64,000 nt of DNA from Vibrio neptunius. Lineage in GTDB: Bacteria; Pseudomonadota; Gammaproteobacteria; Enterobacterales; Vibrionaceae. The stretch is from NCBI RefSeq assembly GCF_000967495.1, contig NZ_JXXU01000021.1, forward strand, positions 1 through 64,000. The letters run 5' to 3'. The stretch's first letter is position 1, and every line of letters starts with the position of its first letter. Of the stretch, positions 8,926 through 17,823 are shown piece by piece. The notes beneath the pieces were generated by a model. It made no database searches. It had not been told where the DNA came from and worked only from the letters and a program-made list of their open reading frames with translations. Made by a program: the position numbers and the translations under genes.

Positions 8926-11900
8926 TTATACCATTTGCAGTAGCGCTTGTAAGGGGTGCTTCGCTTTGACATCCTCAAAACGCTTAACCTGACTGCGACA
9001 GGAGTACCCTGTCATTAAGCATCGTTCTTTCGGCAGTTGCTCTAACTGAGGTTTCCAACTTAATCCATAAATGTCTCTCGACATCTGCAATTTGTCGACT
9101 TCGTGGCCAAAGGTCCCTGCCATGCCACAACAGCCTACAGGCACCGCATTCAGGCGAGAGCCAAAGTGTGCGAATATAGCTCCCCACTCTTTCTCTGCGT
9201 TGGGCATTTTGGTTTTCTCTGTACAATGAGCCAGCAAATACCAAGATTGTTGTGACCTCGCCTCAGTAACCTCAAACTCATGCAGTCTAGGTTGCAGCCA
9301 TTCATGGACTGTCAGCACTTCAAAATCACCACGTTTATCGCCAAGTACTTCGTTGTATTCATCGCGATAACACAAGACTAACGCTGGATCGACACCCACC
9401 ATAGCAATATCCAAATCGGCCACTTGTTGTAAGAACATCGCCGTGCTTTGGGCGCTTTTGGCAAACCGCTGTAAGAAGCCTTTAACGTGTTGGGCCTTAC
9501 CGTTAGGTTTAAAAGGCAACAAAACTGGTATTTTACCAAGCTTAGTCAATAGCTTGGCAAAGTCTTCCACCACTTCAGCGTCATAGTAGCTGGTAAATGG
9601 GTCCTGTACGATCACTACATGGTTGGCTTTATCTTCATTTGACAACGCCGCCAGATATTGCAGATCAAAAGGTCGCTGGTGCTGCAATCGTGACTTTAAC
9701 GTTGGCACTGACATAAGGGGTGCATCAGTGTAACCTACTGCAGAAGCGGTGAGACTTTGCACCCACTTTTGACTCAGAACGCCATTGACTAACTTCGGCA
9801 CCTTCGCCATCACAGGTAGGACAGATTCTATATTCGCGACCAGATAATCTTTAGCAGGACGCTGATAGCGAGAATAGTAAATATTGAGGAATCTGGAACG
9901 GAAGCTCGGTACATCAACCTTAATCGGGCATTGACTAGCGCAAGCTTTACAGGCTAGGCAGCCACTCATTGCTTCGTAGACCTCATGGGAAAAGTCATAC
10001 TCATGGCGTTTATTTAAAGAATTACGCACTCTGTCCAGCATCGACTTGATCGATGATGTTTCTTCTAATGCCTGCTTCTCTAAATCGAGGATATCAACCC
10101 CCTGCTCCGTCAGTTGGCGAAGCCACTCACGAACCAAGCCAGCACGACCTTTGGGTGAGTGGCGACGATCGGCGGTTACTTTCATCGAAGGGCACATTGG
10201 AGACGACGTATCGTAGTTAAAGCAAAGACCGTTACCGTTGCATTCCATCGCCTGTTTAAAGCTGTCCCGCACCTGAACGTCTATCTGACGGTCAAAGTAA
10301 CCTCGTTTCGTGTCCGTGACCTTAACCAATTGCGCGTCGCTGTCTAGCGGCGTACAAATTTTCCCCGGGTTCATCTTATTGTTCGGATCAAATGCTGCTT
10401 TGACTCGTCTCAACTCGGTAAAAAGCTCTTCACCAAAGAATTCTGGACCATATTCAGAGCGATAACCTTTGCCATGTTCACCCCACATCAATCCACCGTA
10501 CTTGGCAACAAGCTTAACCACTTCGTCAGACACTTCATGCATCAAGGCTTCTTGCTTGGGGTCGCACAAATCTAACGCTGGTCGCACATGAAGGACGCCA
10601 GCGTCAACGTGGCCAAACATACCGTAACTGAGAGATTTGGAATCCAGTAACTCTCTGAACTCGACGATGAAGTCAGCAAGGTTTTCAGGCGGTACACAGG
10701 TGTCTTCTGCGAATGCCACAGGTTTAGCTCTTCCTTTCGCTGCACCCAATAAACCTACTGCTTTTTTACGCATATTATAAATGCGACCGATGCTAGCAAC
10801 ATCAGTACAAATTTGGTAACCAATAATGCCAGCTTCATTGCTCTCCATCATGGCATCTAGACGCTTCGACAGGGCTTCGACCTGCTGCGCAACCTCATCG
10901 ACATCTTGACCGGCGTACTCCACCATATTGATGCCCTGCATGTCCATGCCCGGGACATCGGTCAGCAAATCGCTCACGGTATGCCAGACAATGTCTTGTT
11001 TGGCGAGGTTAAGCACTTTTGAGTCAATGGTTTCCACAGAGAGCGCATTGGCTTCAACCATAAATGGCGCACTGCGCAACGCTGAATCAAAACTGTTGTA
11101 TTTCACGTTAACAAGCGTGCGAGCTTTCGGAATTGGCGTAAGGCCAAGCTTAGCCTCTGTAATAAACGCCAACGAGCCCTCTGCGCCGCATAAGACTCTG
11201 GTTAAATCAAAGTTCTGCGTCTCTTCATCGATAGCATTCTTCAAATCATAACCGGTCAAGAAACGGTTCAGTGGCGGAAACTTATTGTTTATCTGTTCGC
11301 GTTTATCGCGGCACACCTGCTCTGTGACCTGCAAGGCTCGGAAAGCGTACTCCCCTTCCTCAGGGCGCCCCTGAGACATATCGGACTCAAGCACTGAACC
11401 ATCGGCAAAAACAGCTTGTAAAGACAACACATGATCAGACGTTTTGCCGTACTTCAAAGAGCCTTGTCCGGAGGCATCAGTGTTGATCATACCTCCTAGC
11501 GTTGCGCGGTTACTGGTCGAAAGGTCAGGAGAGAAAAAATAGCCGTAAGGTCTGATGATGTCGTTAAGCTTGTCCTTCACCACGCCAGTCTGCACTCTTA
11601 CCCAGCCTTCCTTTTCATTAATCTCCAGCACCTTATTCATGTGGCGAGACAGATCAACCACGATACCCTTAGTCAATGATTGGCCATTAGTACCCGTCCC
11701 CCCACCGCGTGGAGAGAAGGTAATACGTTCATATTGAGATTGGGTACTAAGCTTACCGATAAGAGCGACGTCTTGAGTAGACTTAGGGTGGACAACCGAC
11801 TGAGGGAGCTGTTGATAAACACTGTTATCAGTCGCGACAGCCAGACGGCTGGAATATTGGCTTTCAATATCTCCGGTAAACCCCGATTGACGGAGCGCTT

Positions 11901-11958
11901 CCAGAAAAGTCAGTACGACGGGGTCCACATCAGATTGAGAGTGTAATCTTGGTAACAT
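8926..11958 (-). CDS. ydiJ: FAD-linked and Fe-S D-2-hydroxy-acid dehydrogenase, YdiJ-type
   Basis: This 1010-residue fusion has an N-terminal PCMH-type FAD-binding domain (about 45-270, with RGGGTGTNGQSL and TSNRATLGGMINTDASGQGS), a FAD-oxidase C-terminal domain (about 280-540, with FGHVDAGVLHVRP and MWGEHGKGYRSE), an Fe-S domain (about 660-710, with CLACKACASQCPIKVD, a CxxCxxCxxxCP cluster motif) and a C-terminal cysteine-rich CCG-type region (HCTEKT, GCCGMAGTFGHE). E. coli YdiJ is reported as a D-2-hydroxyglutarate dehydrogenase, and that is the likely activity. The gene is monocistronic with its own terminator. Length is normal for YdiJ. Confidence 0.92.
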   Translation of the reverse strand: MLPRLHSQSDVDPVVLTFLEALRQSGFTGDIESQYSSRLAVATDNSVYQQLPQSVVHPKSTQDVALIGKLSTQSQYERITFSPRGGGTGTNGQSLTKGIVVDLSRHMNKVLEINEKEGWVRVQTGVVKDKLNDIIRPYGYFFSPDLSTSNRATLGGMINTDASGQGSLKYGKTSDHVLSLQAVFADGSVLESDMSQGRPEEGEYAFRALQVTEQVCRDKREQINNKFPPLNRFLTGYDLKNAIDEETQNFDLTRVLCGAEGSLAFITEAKLGLTPIPKARTLVNVKYNSFDSALRSAPFMVEANALSVETIDSKVLNLAKQDIVWHTVSDLLTDVPGMDMQGINMVEYAGQDVDEVAQQVEALSKRLDAMMESNEAGIIGYQICTDVASIGRIYNMRKKAVGLLGAAKGRAKPVAFAEDTCVPPENLADFIVEFRELLDSKSLSYGMFGHVDAGVLHVRPALDLCDPKQEALMHEVSDEVVKLVAKYGGLMWGEHGKGYRSEYGPEFFGEELFTELRRVKAAFDPNNKMNPGKICTPLDSDAQLVKVTDTKRGYFDRQIDVQVRDSFKQAMECNGNGLCFNYDTSSPMCPSMKVTADRRHSPKGRAGLVREWLRQLTEQGVDILDLEKQALEETSSIKSMLDRVRNSLNKRHEYDFSHEVYEAMSGCLACKACASQCPIKVDVPSFRSRFLNIYYSRYQRPAKDYLVANIESVLPVMAKVPKLVNGVLSQKWVQSLTASAVGYTDAPLMSVPTLKSRLQHQRPFDLQYLAALSNEDKANHVVIVQDPFTSYYDAEVVEDFAKLLTKLGKIPVLLPFKPNGKAQHVKGFLQRFAKSAQSTAMFLQQVADLDIAMVGVDPALVLCYRDEYNEVLGDKRGDFEVLTVHEWLQPRLHEFEVTEARSQQSWYLLAHCTEKTKMPNAEKEWGAIFAHFGSRLNAVPVGCCGMAGTFGHEVDKLQMSRDIYGLSWKPQLEQLPKERCLMTGYSCRSQVKRFEDVKAKHPLQALLQMV

Positions 11959-12117
11959 TTGCTTCCTGCCCCTACTGCGCTGATCCTATCAGCATTGGGT
12001 TCAATATAATGAGTAGTATTTTTTTGATTTTCGTCACTTTACAACATTTGAAAGAGTGAATAAAACAGAAATACAGTGTCAGAATGGCACAAATCGCAAT
12101 TCTTACCCACACTTAGT

Positions 12118-12150
12118 AATTAGTAGTGAAATTAGTAGCGAAATTAGTAA
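12118..12150 (+). repeat. 12-bp tandem repeat upstream of the DUF3334 gene
   Basis: Two near-identical 12-bp units beginning AATTAGTAG (12118-12129, 12130-12141) and a third partial unit (12142-12150) lie in the leader. If the upstream in-frame ATG were used, they would encode repeated Ile-Ser-Ser-Glu. Confidence 0.75.
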
Positions 12151-12160
12151 GTGCCTTTTT

Positions 12161-12859
12161 ATGAGCGAATCATCAATGAAAAAAAATAAAATTATCACCA
12201 CAGAAGACATTCTATTAAAACTCTGTCAGTCAGTGTCTAGTGTACTGACTTCCGCAACGAGCTCAGATATCAACTATTCCGCCATGGTGCAAAAAATCAC
12301 TAAAACCAGCCTGAAACCTGACTTCGGTTGCTTTGTATTGTTTGATGGTGGTTTTTCTGGATTAGTTGTTATCAACTTCACATCAAAAGCCGCTTTAGAA
12401 GTTTATACGAACTATATGCGTAACATGGGCATGCCAGAAGAAGAATTAGCGGTCCTGCACACTTCAGACGAAGTGGGTGATGTTCTGGGCGAGCTGATGA
12501 ACCAATTGGTCGGTGACTTTACTAACCAAGTGAGAAAAGATCTTCAGACCAATATCACCCAAAACCAACCTAAAATGCTCACCTTAAACAAACAGGTTAT
12601 CTTATCAGTCGATACCAACTTAGACCGTCCGCAAGCGCGTCGAGTCACGTTCTCGACGGAGCAAGGCAATATTTTCTACCTTGAACTCGCGATGGACAAA
12701 ACTGAGTTTATTCAGCTTGAGGAATTCGAAACGCAAGAAGACGAAAGCCCAGATTCTATCCTTGAACAAGCTCAGAAAAAACTCTCATCGAAAAAAGAAG
12801 CGCCGAAAGAAGAAGCAGATCCTAACGGCAGTGACTTATTAGATGAGCTTGGTATCTAA
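12161..12859 (+). CDS. DUF3334 family protein (CheX-like)
   Basis: The product (about 232 residues from the ATG at 12161) matches DUF3334, a gammaproteobacterial family resembling CheX/CheC phosphatase-like folds: ITTEDILLKLCQSVSSVL at the N-terminus, the TSDEVGDVLGELMNQLVGDFTNQV helix that resembles the CheC/CheX active-site helix, and an acidic, charged C-terminal tail ending DLLDELGI. A longer frame starts at 12056, but its first 35 residues are low complexity and cover a tandem repeat. An ATG at 12176 is also possible. A link to chemotaxis is inference from fold only; no chemotaxis genes are adjacent. Confidence 0.8.
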   Translation: MSESSMKKNKIITTEDILLKLCQSVSSVLTSATSSDINYSAMVQKITKTSLKPDFGCFVLFDGGFSGLVVINFTSKAALEVYTNYMRNMGMPEEELAVLHTSDEVGDVLGELMNQLVGDFTNQVRKDLQTNITQNQPKMLTLNKQVILSVDTNLDRPQARRVTFSTEQGNIFYLELAMDKTEFIQLEEFETQEDESPDSILEQAQKKLSSKKEAPKEEADPNGSDLLDELGI

Positions 12860-12882
12860 TATTGTGAGCATGTAAATCGGCG

Positions 12883-12909
12883 AAGCCGCTGTACTTATGC
12901 GGCTTTTCC
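12883..12909 (+). terminator. Terminator after the DUF3334 gene
   Basis: AAGCCGC (12883-12889) pairs with GCGGCTT (12899-12905) across a 9-base loop, followed by TTCCCC. The tail is short, so the terminator is of moderate strength. Confidence 0.55.
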
Positions 12910-13030
12910 CCGATGGCTTGCACACAGTTCAAAACAAACCTAGCTATCACATCAGCTAGGAGTTTCGTTTTAGTGTCAGAAACGTTAAAATGGTCGACTT
13001 CATTTAAGTCAGTGAGATTTTCTGTTGTCG

Positions 13031-13714
13031 ATGGATAAACAAAAAGCCCTCAAAAAAATAGCTAAGTGTCTTGAACTTGGTAACTCAGCCAACGTTAATG
13101 AAGCGGCGAATGCGATCAAAATGGCGCATCGTCTTATGCTCAAATACGGCTTAGATAAAGATGATATTGAGTTCATCAAGATGGGGAAAACCAAATCGAC
13201 GCACCTGCTGCCATCCAACGTCAGCTCTACGCTGCTGCGTATTATTCGTGGTATTAACACAAGGTTTGGCGTTGAGGCCGTGCTGACAAACCACAAAGGG
13301 TTAAAACGCGCTGAGTTTATAGGTGAAGCCGATCGCGCCATTTTCGCCGCCTTCGCATTCGACATCATTTATCGTGAACTCAATGAGCAAACAGGAAAAT
13401 TCCGTAACAGCTTTGCTGGTACAGGCACCGCAACAAATGAAGTTTCTCGACGCGTCAACTCGTTTGTTTCTGGCTGGGTCGAAGGGGCATTAGAAAAGCT
13501 GCCTATCATTAGCCCAGATGACGATTCAAACAAGAAAATCGACGACTACATAGACAAAGAGTTTAAGAATATTGATCGTGAGACGTTCAAGAAACAGCTC
13601 CAAGAGGCGATGAAAAACCTGACGGAAGACTATGAAGTGGGCCTGAAAAAGGGTCGTTCAGTCTCCGTAAGTCGCCCAATTGATGGTGCACAGGCACCTA
13701 AAATGCTTCGCTAA
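13031..13714 (+). CDS. DUF2786 domain protein
   Basis: A soluble protein of about 227 residues with an N-terminal DUF2786 domain (about 1-45: KALKKIAKCLELGNSANVNEAANAIKMAHRLMLKYGL) and a helical region after it (DUF7168-like, with the YRELNEQTGKFR region). The domain occurs in bacterial and phage proteins and has no established function. A TTG at 13025 would add two residues; the ATG at 13031 is preferred. The C-terminus is lysine-rich (EVGLKKGRSVSVSR), suggesting possible nucleic-acid contact, which is inference. The gene stands alone between two intergenic hairpins. Confidence 0.8.
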   Translation: MDKQKALKKIAKCLELGNSANVNEAANAIKMAHRLMLKYGLDKDDIEFIKMGKTKSTHLLPSNVSSTLLRIIRGINTRFGVEAVLTNHKGLKRAEFIGEADRAIFAAFAFDIIYRELNEQTGKFRNSFAGTGTATNEVSRRVNSFVSGWVEGALEKLPIISPDDDSNKKIDDYIDKEFKNIDRETFKKQLQEAMKNLTEDYEVGLKKGRSVSVSRPIDGAQAPKMLR

Positions 13715-13736
13715 TCCTGCCCTTCTAGCACTTAAT

Positions 13737-13769
13737 CTGGCTGAATAACCACCATTAAGGTTCAGCCAG
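13737..13769 (+). terminator. Stem-loop after the DUF2786 gene
   Basis: CTGGCTGAA (13737-13745) pairs with TTCAGCCAG (13761-13769). The tail (CGTTAATATTC) is only moderately T-rich, so it may be a weak terminator. Confidence 0.4.
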
Positions 13770-13905
13770 CGTTAATATTCAGTCAAAAAATACCTCCCAA
13801 ATTGACATAAATAACATTAAAGGGTTATTTCTACTTCCGCTCACTCCCCGAGTCAATTTTGTCTTCGGCGGAAAATGAAAATAATGGATACATGGAGATG
13901 TTTTC

Positions 13906-14574
13906 GTGAAAAAAATGACTTTGGCGCTAGCGGTGGCAATTGCGTTAACTGGCTGTAAAGCAACACAGCGAGAGAATGCAACTACAGGTGAATCAGAAAC
14001 TAACTCAGCGACCAAAGGCGCTCTGCTAGGTGCTTTAGCTGGAGCTGCCGTTGGATTGGCAACAGGCGACAACGCCACTGAACGTCGTCAACACGCCTTA
14101 ATCGGTGCCGCTGGCGGAGCTGCTGTTGGCGGCGGTGTCGGTTATTACTTTGATCAGCAAGAAGCAGCACTAAGAAAAGAATTACTCAACTCAGGCGTTC
14201 AGGTAGAACGAGTCGGTGACAACCAGCTACTGCTGCGTATGGAAAATGGCATCGGATTCCAAACAAGCTCGCACCGTTTAGACCCTAGTATTCACAACAC
14301 TTTGCAAGGTGTCGCTAAGATTCTAGTTGAGTATCCTGATACCAGCTTAGTCATTGAAGGACATACAGACAGTACAGGCAGTGAGACAACAAATCAGTTA
14401 TTGTCGGAGCGCAGAGCCGAATCCGTTCGTACCTATCTGCTATCACAAGGCGTGGCAGCAGGACGAGCGATCGCGCGCGGCAACGGCGAACGTTTCCCGC
14501 TATGCACCAATAGCAGTTCGCAAGGGCGTGCTTGCAATCGAAGAGTAGAGATTAAAATTCTACCGCTCAAATAA
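13906..14574 (+). CDS. OmpA-family outer-membrane lipoprotein (YiaD-like)
   Basis: The 222-residue precursor has a lipoprotein signal with lipobox LTGC (cysteine at residue 18), two glycine-rich segments (about 38-52 and 67-82: GALLGALAGAAVGLATG and ALIGAAGGAAVGGGVGYY) typical of glycine-zipper lipoproteins, and a C-terminal OmpA domain (about 110-222) with the peptidoglycan-binding pattern IEGHTDSTGS...NQLLSERRAESVRTYL. It should be anchored in the outer membrane and bind peptidoglycan. A paired cysteine set (LCTNSSSQGRACNRR) near the end could form a disulfide. It is followed by a strong terminator. Confidence 0.92.
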   Translation: MKKMTLALAVAIALTGCKATQRENATTGESETNSATKGALLGALAGAAVGLATGDNATERRQHALIGAAGGAAVGGGVGYYFDQQEAALRKELLNSGVQVERVGDNQLLLRMENGIGFQTSSHRLDPSIHNTLQGVAKILVEYPDTSLVIEGHTDSTGSETTNQLLSERRAESVRTYLLSQGVAAGRAIARGNGERFPLCTNSSSQGRACNRRVEIKILPLK

Positions 14575-14590
14575 TCGGTGAATTCTCAAT

Positions 14591-14623
14591 AAAAAATGGC
14601 TTCTTGGGAAGCCATTTTTTATT
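14591..14623 (+). terminator. Terminator of the OmpA-like lipoprotein gene
   Basis: A 13-bp stem (14591-14603 with 14608-14620) with a 4-base loop ends in a run of T. It is a strong rho-independent terminator. Confidence 0.9.
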
Positions 14624-14684
14624 TGTCAGATAAATACATTACACTATAAGCTAGGTACGTCAGTTTTAGTGGATTGGGAACATC

Positions 14685-15719
14685 TTGAAATTTATCAGCC
14701 TTTTATTGTTACTGCTTTCCCCAATCACGTTGGCAGACTCCGTTGAAGCCTTAACCAGTAAAGCTCAGAGTAATGACATAGAAGCGCAACTCCAACTCGC
14801 CAACCAATACCTCAACGGAGAGGGAGGCCAACCTTCACTTGACGACGCAATCTACTGGTTTGAGCAGGCGGCTAATAATGGTAGTAATCAAGCCATCGCC
14901 CGGTTGGCTTCTCTCTATCTTCAACCAGACAACAACAACGCTCACGAAGCAACATATTGGCTGACACAACTCGCCGTGGCAGGCAACGTAGATGCACAGT
15001 TAAATCTAGGCAAAGTGTATGAAAGCATGGCCCACTCACCAGACACATTGAGCTTGGCAGAGATCTGGTATCGCACCGCTTCACCACAAAGTGAAGACGC
15101 CGAGCAAGCCTACGCCAGAGTGTTAGAAAAAAAATTCAATGCTCGAAGAGCAAAGCTGGTTTCCTCAATTGACCAACTGCAAGTCGCTTTTGATGATTCA
15201 AGTATTCAACTCAGCCCAGTCGCCAAGAGCAAATCCAGTGCTAACCAGCGCAGTTATAACATCATCTATTCTTTGCTTGGGCTTTCAGCAGTACTTGTTG
15301 TAATAACGATCTCGCTAGGCCGAAAGGTGCGCAAACTAAAAACACAATCAACACTTTCGCACAATGACTTATCCTCCGAAAAACGAAAACTAGAGACGCA
15401 AATAAAGGACCAAAACAACCGCTTAAAACAACAGAAGAAACAGTTAGAAACCTTGTACAGGCAGTTTAAAAAACTGCAGTCATCGCAAGGTCATAACACG
15501 CCGAAACGACGTTCTGAGCCCCCTGCTGCTGAACAAAAACTCTCACTGGCGTGCGCTTTGTTTGGATTTAAAGTCGAGGCAATTCCAACTGAGAAAGAAA
15601 TCAAAGTCAGATATAAGCAGTTGTGTAAGATTTATCATCCGGATTTAAAAGGTAGTGACGAGGAAATGAAACGACTTAATAGCGCGTTGAAAATCATTCT
15701 TAGCTGTGTTAATAAATAG
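14685..15719 (+). CDS. Sel1-repeat, single-TM, C-terminal J-domain protein
   Basis: The 344-residue protein begins at a TTG codon preceded by GGATTGGGA. It has a signal-like hydrophobic N-terminus (residues 1-17), Sel1-like repeats (about 28-130, with AQLQLANQYLNGEGG and DAIYWFEQAANNGSNQAIARLA), a membrane segment (about 191-212), a coiled coil (about 225-265) and a C-terminal J domain (about 290-340) whose HPD tripeptide is intact at 318-320. The layout predicts Sel1 repeats in the periplasm and a J domain in the cytosol able to call on DnaK. The combination is unusual. It may link envelope protein status to Hsp70; that role is inference. Confidence 0.85.
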   Translation: MKFISLLLLLLSPITLADSVEALTSKAQSNDIEAQLQLANQYLNGEGGQPSLDDAIYWFEQAANNGSNQAIARLASLYLQPDNNNAHEATYWLTQLAVAGNVDAQLNLGKVYESMAHSPDTLSLAEIWYRTASPQSEDAEQAYARVLEKKFNARRAKLVSSIDQLQVAFDDSSIQLSPVAKSKSSANQRSYNIIYSLLGLSAVLVVITISLGRKVRKLKTQSTLSHNDLSSEKRKLETQIKDQNNRLKQQKKQLETLYRQFKKLQSSQGHNTPKRRSEPPAAEQKLSLACALFGFKVEAIPTEKEIKVRYKQLCKIYHPDLKGSDEEMKRLNSALKIILSCVNK

Positions 15720-15889
15720 TTACAAATTTAGGTGCGAGACGTATAAGTCGCTCACAGGTCCCATTTTAGCTCAATTGCGCAATCGATCCCCCTCCCAGTT
15801 CACGTAACAAATAGTTAACTTGGATTCCGCATATATGTCATAATCTGCGCCGAGAATAACACCTGGTAAAACAAGGTGAGGAGAAATCT

Positions 15890-16069
15890 ATGTTTACTAT
15901 CGAAGGTACTTGCGACTGGTGCAAAAAACCTAGCCTAGTTACCAAACATGAGTATATTGATGGCCTCTGCCACCACTCTTGCATAGAGTGTAACGACCTA
16001 GCCAAGCTGGACGTTCGCCAATTCAATATCGCAGAGAGTCAGCAACGTGAGCGCAGCTCTCAACCTTAG
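15890..16069 (+). CDS. Small cysteine-rich (zinc-ribbon-like) protein
   Basis: A 59-residue product starting MFTIEGTCDWCKKPSL, with an excellent ribosome-binding site (AGGTGAGGAG) 6-10 bases before the ATG and a terminator right after the stop. Cysteines at 8 and 11 (CxxC), 27, 31 and 34, with neighbouring histidines (HH at 28-29), could hold zinc. I do not recognise a named family. Good initiation signals, an isolated promoter-like region and its own terminator make it a credible gene, too short for most ORF cut-offs. Confidence 0.75.
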   Translation: MFTIEGTCDWCKKPSLVTKHEYIDGLCHHSCIECNDLAKLDVRQFNIAESQQRERSSQP

Positions 16070-16097
16070 CCGTCGCAATTCGCTTTCTCGATGAGAA

Positions 16098-16133
16098 GAA
16101 ACAGCCACCGTTTGACGGTGGCTTTGTTGTTTT
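16098..16133. terminator. Bidirectional terminator between the small Cys-rich gene and maiA
   Basis: GCCACCG (16104-16110) pairs with CGGTGGC (16116-16122). On the plus strand it runs into TTTGTTGTTTT and on the minus strand into TGTTTCTTCTC, so it can end both convergent units. Confidence 0.82.
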
Positions 16134-16147
16134 AACAGTGGAGAAAG

Positions 16148-16801
16148 TTAACTTGCTACGGCATCAGGCTGGTTTTCGGGTGCTGCGGCAATGAAAGCGG
16201 GATGCCGACAAAGTGACGCCGTCACCTTTCGAATGATAGGGTAACGGTCCAAATCGACACTGAATCGCTCGGCATTGTATACTTGAGGGACCAAACAAAC
16301 GTCGACCAAACTTATTTCATCTCCCACACAATACGCACCATGTGTCTCAGACAGTTTTTTCTCTAAACTATGAAACCCAACATCAATCCAATGGCGATAC
16401 CACTGCGATTTTTGCGCCTCGTCGACTGACAACTCGTTACTCAAGTACTGTAAGACACGTAAGTTGTTGATTGGATGTATGTCTACTGCGATGTCCTGCG
16501 CCAAAGCTTTAACTAAAAAGCGACTCTGTGTTTCTAAAGGCGTTAAAAGGTAGCTTGGATACTGCTCATCTAGATAGTCTATGATAGCCAGTGATTGATT
16601 CAGCCTCACAGCTCCATCTATGAGTACAGGTACCAGCTCGCTTGCGTTGAGAGATTGAAATTGGACGGAGTGTTGCTCCCCGCCATTGTTGACCAGGTGG
16701 ATAGACCGTTGCTCATAAGGCAACTGTTTTAAATTGAGCGCAATTCTCACCCTATAAGCGGCAGATGATCGCCAATATCCATACAAGGTCATTTCCGACA
16801 T
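16148..16801 (-). CDS. maiA: Maleylacetoacetate isomerase
   Basis: A zeta-class glutathione transferase of 217 residues that isomerises 4-maleylacetoacetate to 4-fumarylacetoacetate with glutathione. The N-terminal thioredoxin-fold domain carries the zeta signature SSAAYRVRIALNLK (about residues 12-25), and NQSLAIIDYLDE follows in the glutathione site. It is the last gene of the tyrosine catabolic operon: its start codon abuts the fahA stop (one-base overlap), consistent with coupled translation. The downstream hairpin at 16104-16122 ends the transcript. Confidence 0.95.
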   Translation of the reverse strand: MSEMTLYGYWRSSAAYRVRIALNLKQLPYEQRSIHLVNNGGEQHSVQFQSLNASELVPVLIDGAVRLNQSLAIIDYLDEQYPSYLLTPLETQSRFLVKALAQDIAVDIHPINNLRVLQYLSNELSVDEAQKSQWYRHWIDVGFHSLEKKLSETHGAYCVGDEISLVDVCLVPQVYNAERFSVDLDRYPIIRKVTASLCRHPAFIAAAPENQPDAVAS

Positions 16802-17811
16802 CAGTATTTCACCACTTTCTGATTAATCGAGCCAAAAATAGATGCCCCAAACTTGTCCTTCATTTCGATCTTGATGCGGTCACCAAACTTCATAAAGCTA
16901 GTTGAAGGCTTACCATCTCGAATCGTTTCAATCATACGGACTTCGGCAATGCACGAGTAACCCACGCCACCTTCGGCAATAGATGTGCCGTATTCCGTGC
17001 CTTGCTTGTTTGAGACCGTACCCGAGCCTACGATAGCACCCGCCGACAATGGGCGAGTTTTGGCAGCATGCGCGACCAACTCAGGAAACTCAAACGTCAT
17101 ATCCACACCAGCATTCGGACAACCAAATGCTTGTTCATTGTAGTACGACAATAGAGGCAGAGTGACTTTACCGCCATCCCATGCGTCACCTAATTCGTCA
17201 GGTGTTACGGCTACTGGAGAAAATACCGAGGAAGGTTTTGACTGGAAGAAGCCAAAGCCTTTTGCCAACTCATTCGGAATCAAACCACGCAGTGAGACAT
17301 CATTCACCAACATCAATAAGCGAATCGAACTCGCTGCTTCTTCTGAAGTCACGCCCATAGGGACATCGTCGGTAATCACTGCGACTTCCCCTTCAAAATC
17401 AATACCCCATTCTTCACTGCCCAAAGGAATATTGTCTTGAGGTCCGATAAACGCATCCGATCCGCCTTGATACATAAGAGGATCGGTCCAAAAACTGGCG
17501 GGCATTTCTGCACCACGTGCTTTGCGAACCAGTTCAACGTGATTAACGTAAGCGCTGCCATCAGCCCACTGATAAGCGCGCGGCAATGGAGATTCACATT
17601 GGCTTTGTTCAAAAGGTATTTCGGTCACCAGTTGACCTTCATTCAAGGCTTGATAGACCTCAGCGAGTTGAGGTTCTACTTTAGACCATTGGTCGAGTGC
17701 CGACTGCAAGGTAGTCGCAATGTCTGGTACCGCTGTGCATTTAGTCAAATCTTTGCTGACCACTACCAATTGGCCGTCTCGCGTATCATTTTTCAGGGTC
17801 GCTAACTTCAT
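16801..17811 (-). CDS. fahA: Fumarylacetoacetase (FAH family)
   Basis: The 336-residue protein hydrolyses 4-fumarylacetoacetate to fumarate and acetoacetate, the last step of tyrosine degradation. Visible FAH features include the metal-binding region GSEEWGIDFEGEVAVITDDVPMG and the GAIVGSGTVSNKQGTEYG segment. It is the compact bacterial form rather than the ~420-residue animal form. It is 12 bases downstream of hmgA and overlaps maiA by one base. Position in the operon makes the substrate assignment firm. Confidence 0.94.
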   Translation of the reverse strand: MKLATLKNDTRDGQLVVVSKDLTKCTAVPDIATTLQSALDQWSKVEPQLAEVYQALNEGQLVTEIPFEQSQCESPLPRAYQWADGSAYVNHVELVRKARGAEMPASFWTDPLMYQGGSDAFIGPQDNIPLGSEEWGIDFEGEVAVITDDVPMGVTSEEAASSIRLLMLVNDVSLRGLIPNELAKGFGFFQSKPSSVFSPVAVTPDELGDAWDGGKVTLPLLSYYNEQAFGCPNAGVDMTFEFPELVAHAAKTRPLSAGAIVGSGTVSNKQGTEYGTSIAEGGVGYSCIAEVRMIETIRDGKPSTSFMKFGDRIKIEMKDKFGASIFGSINQKVVKY

Positions 17812-17823
17812 TATTGTTCCCTT

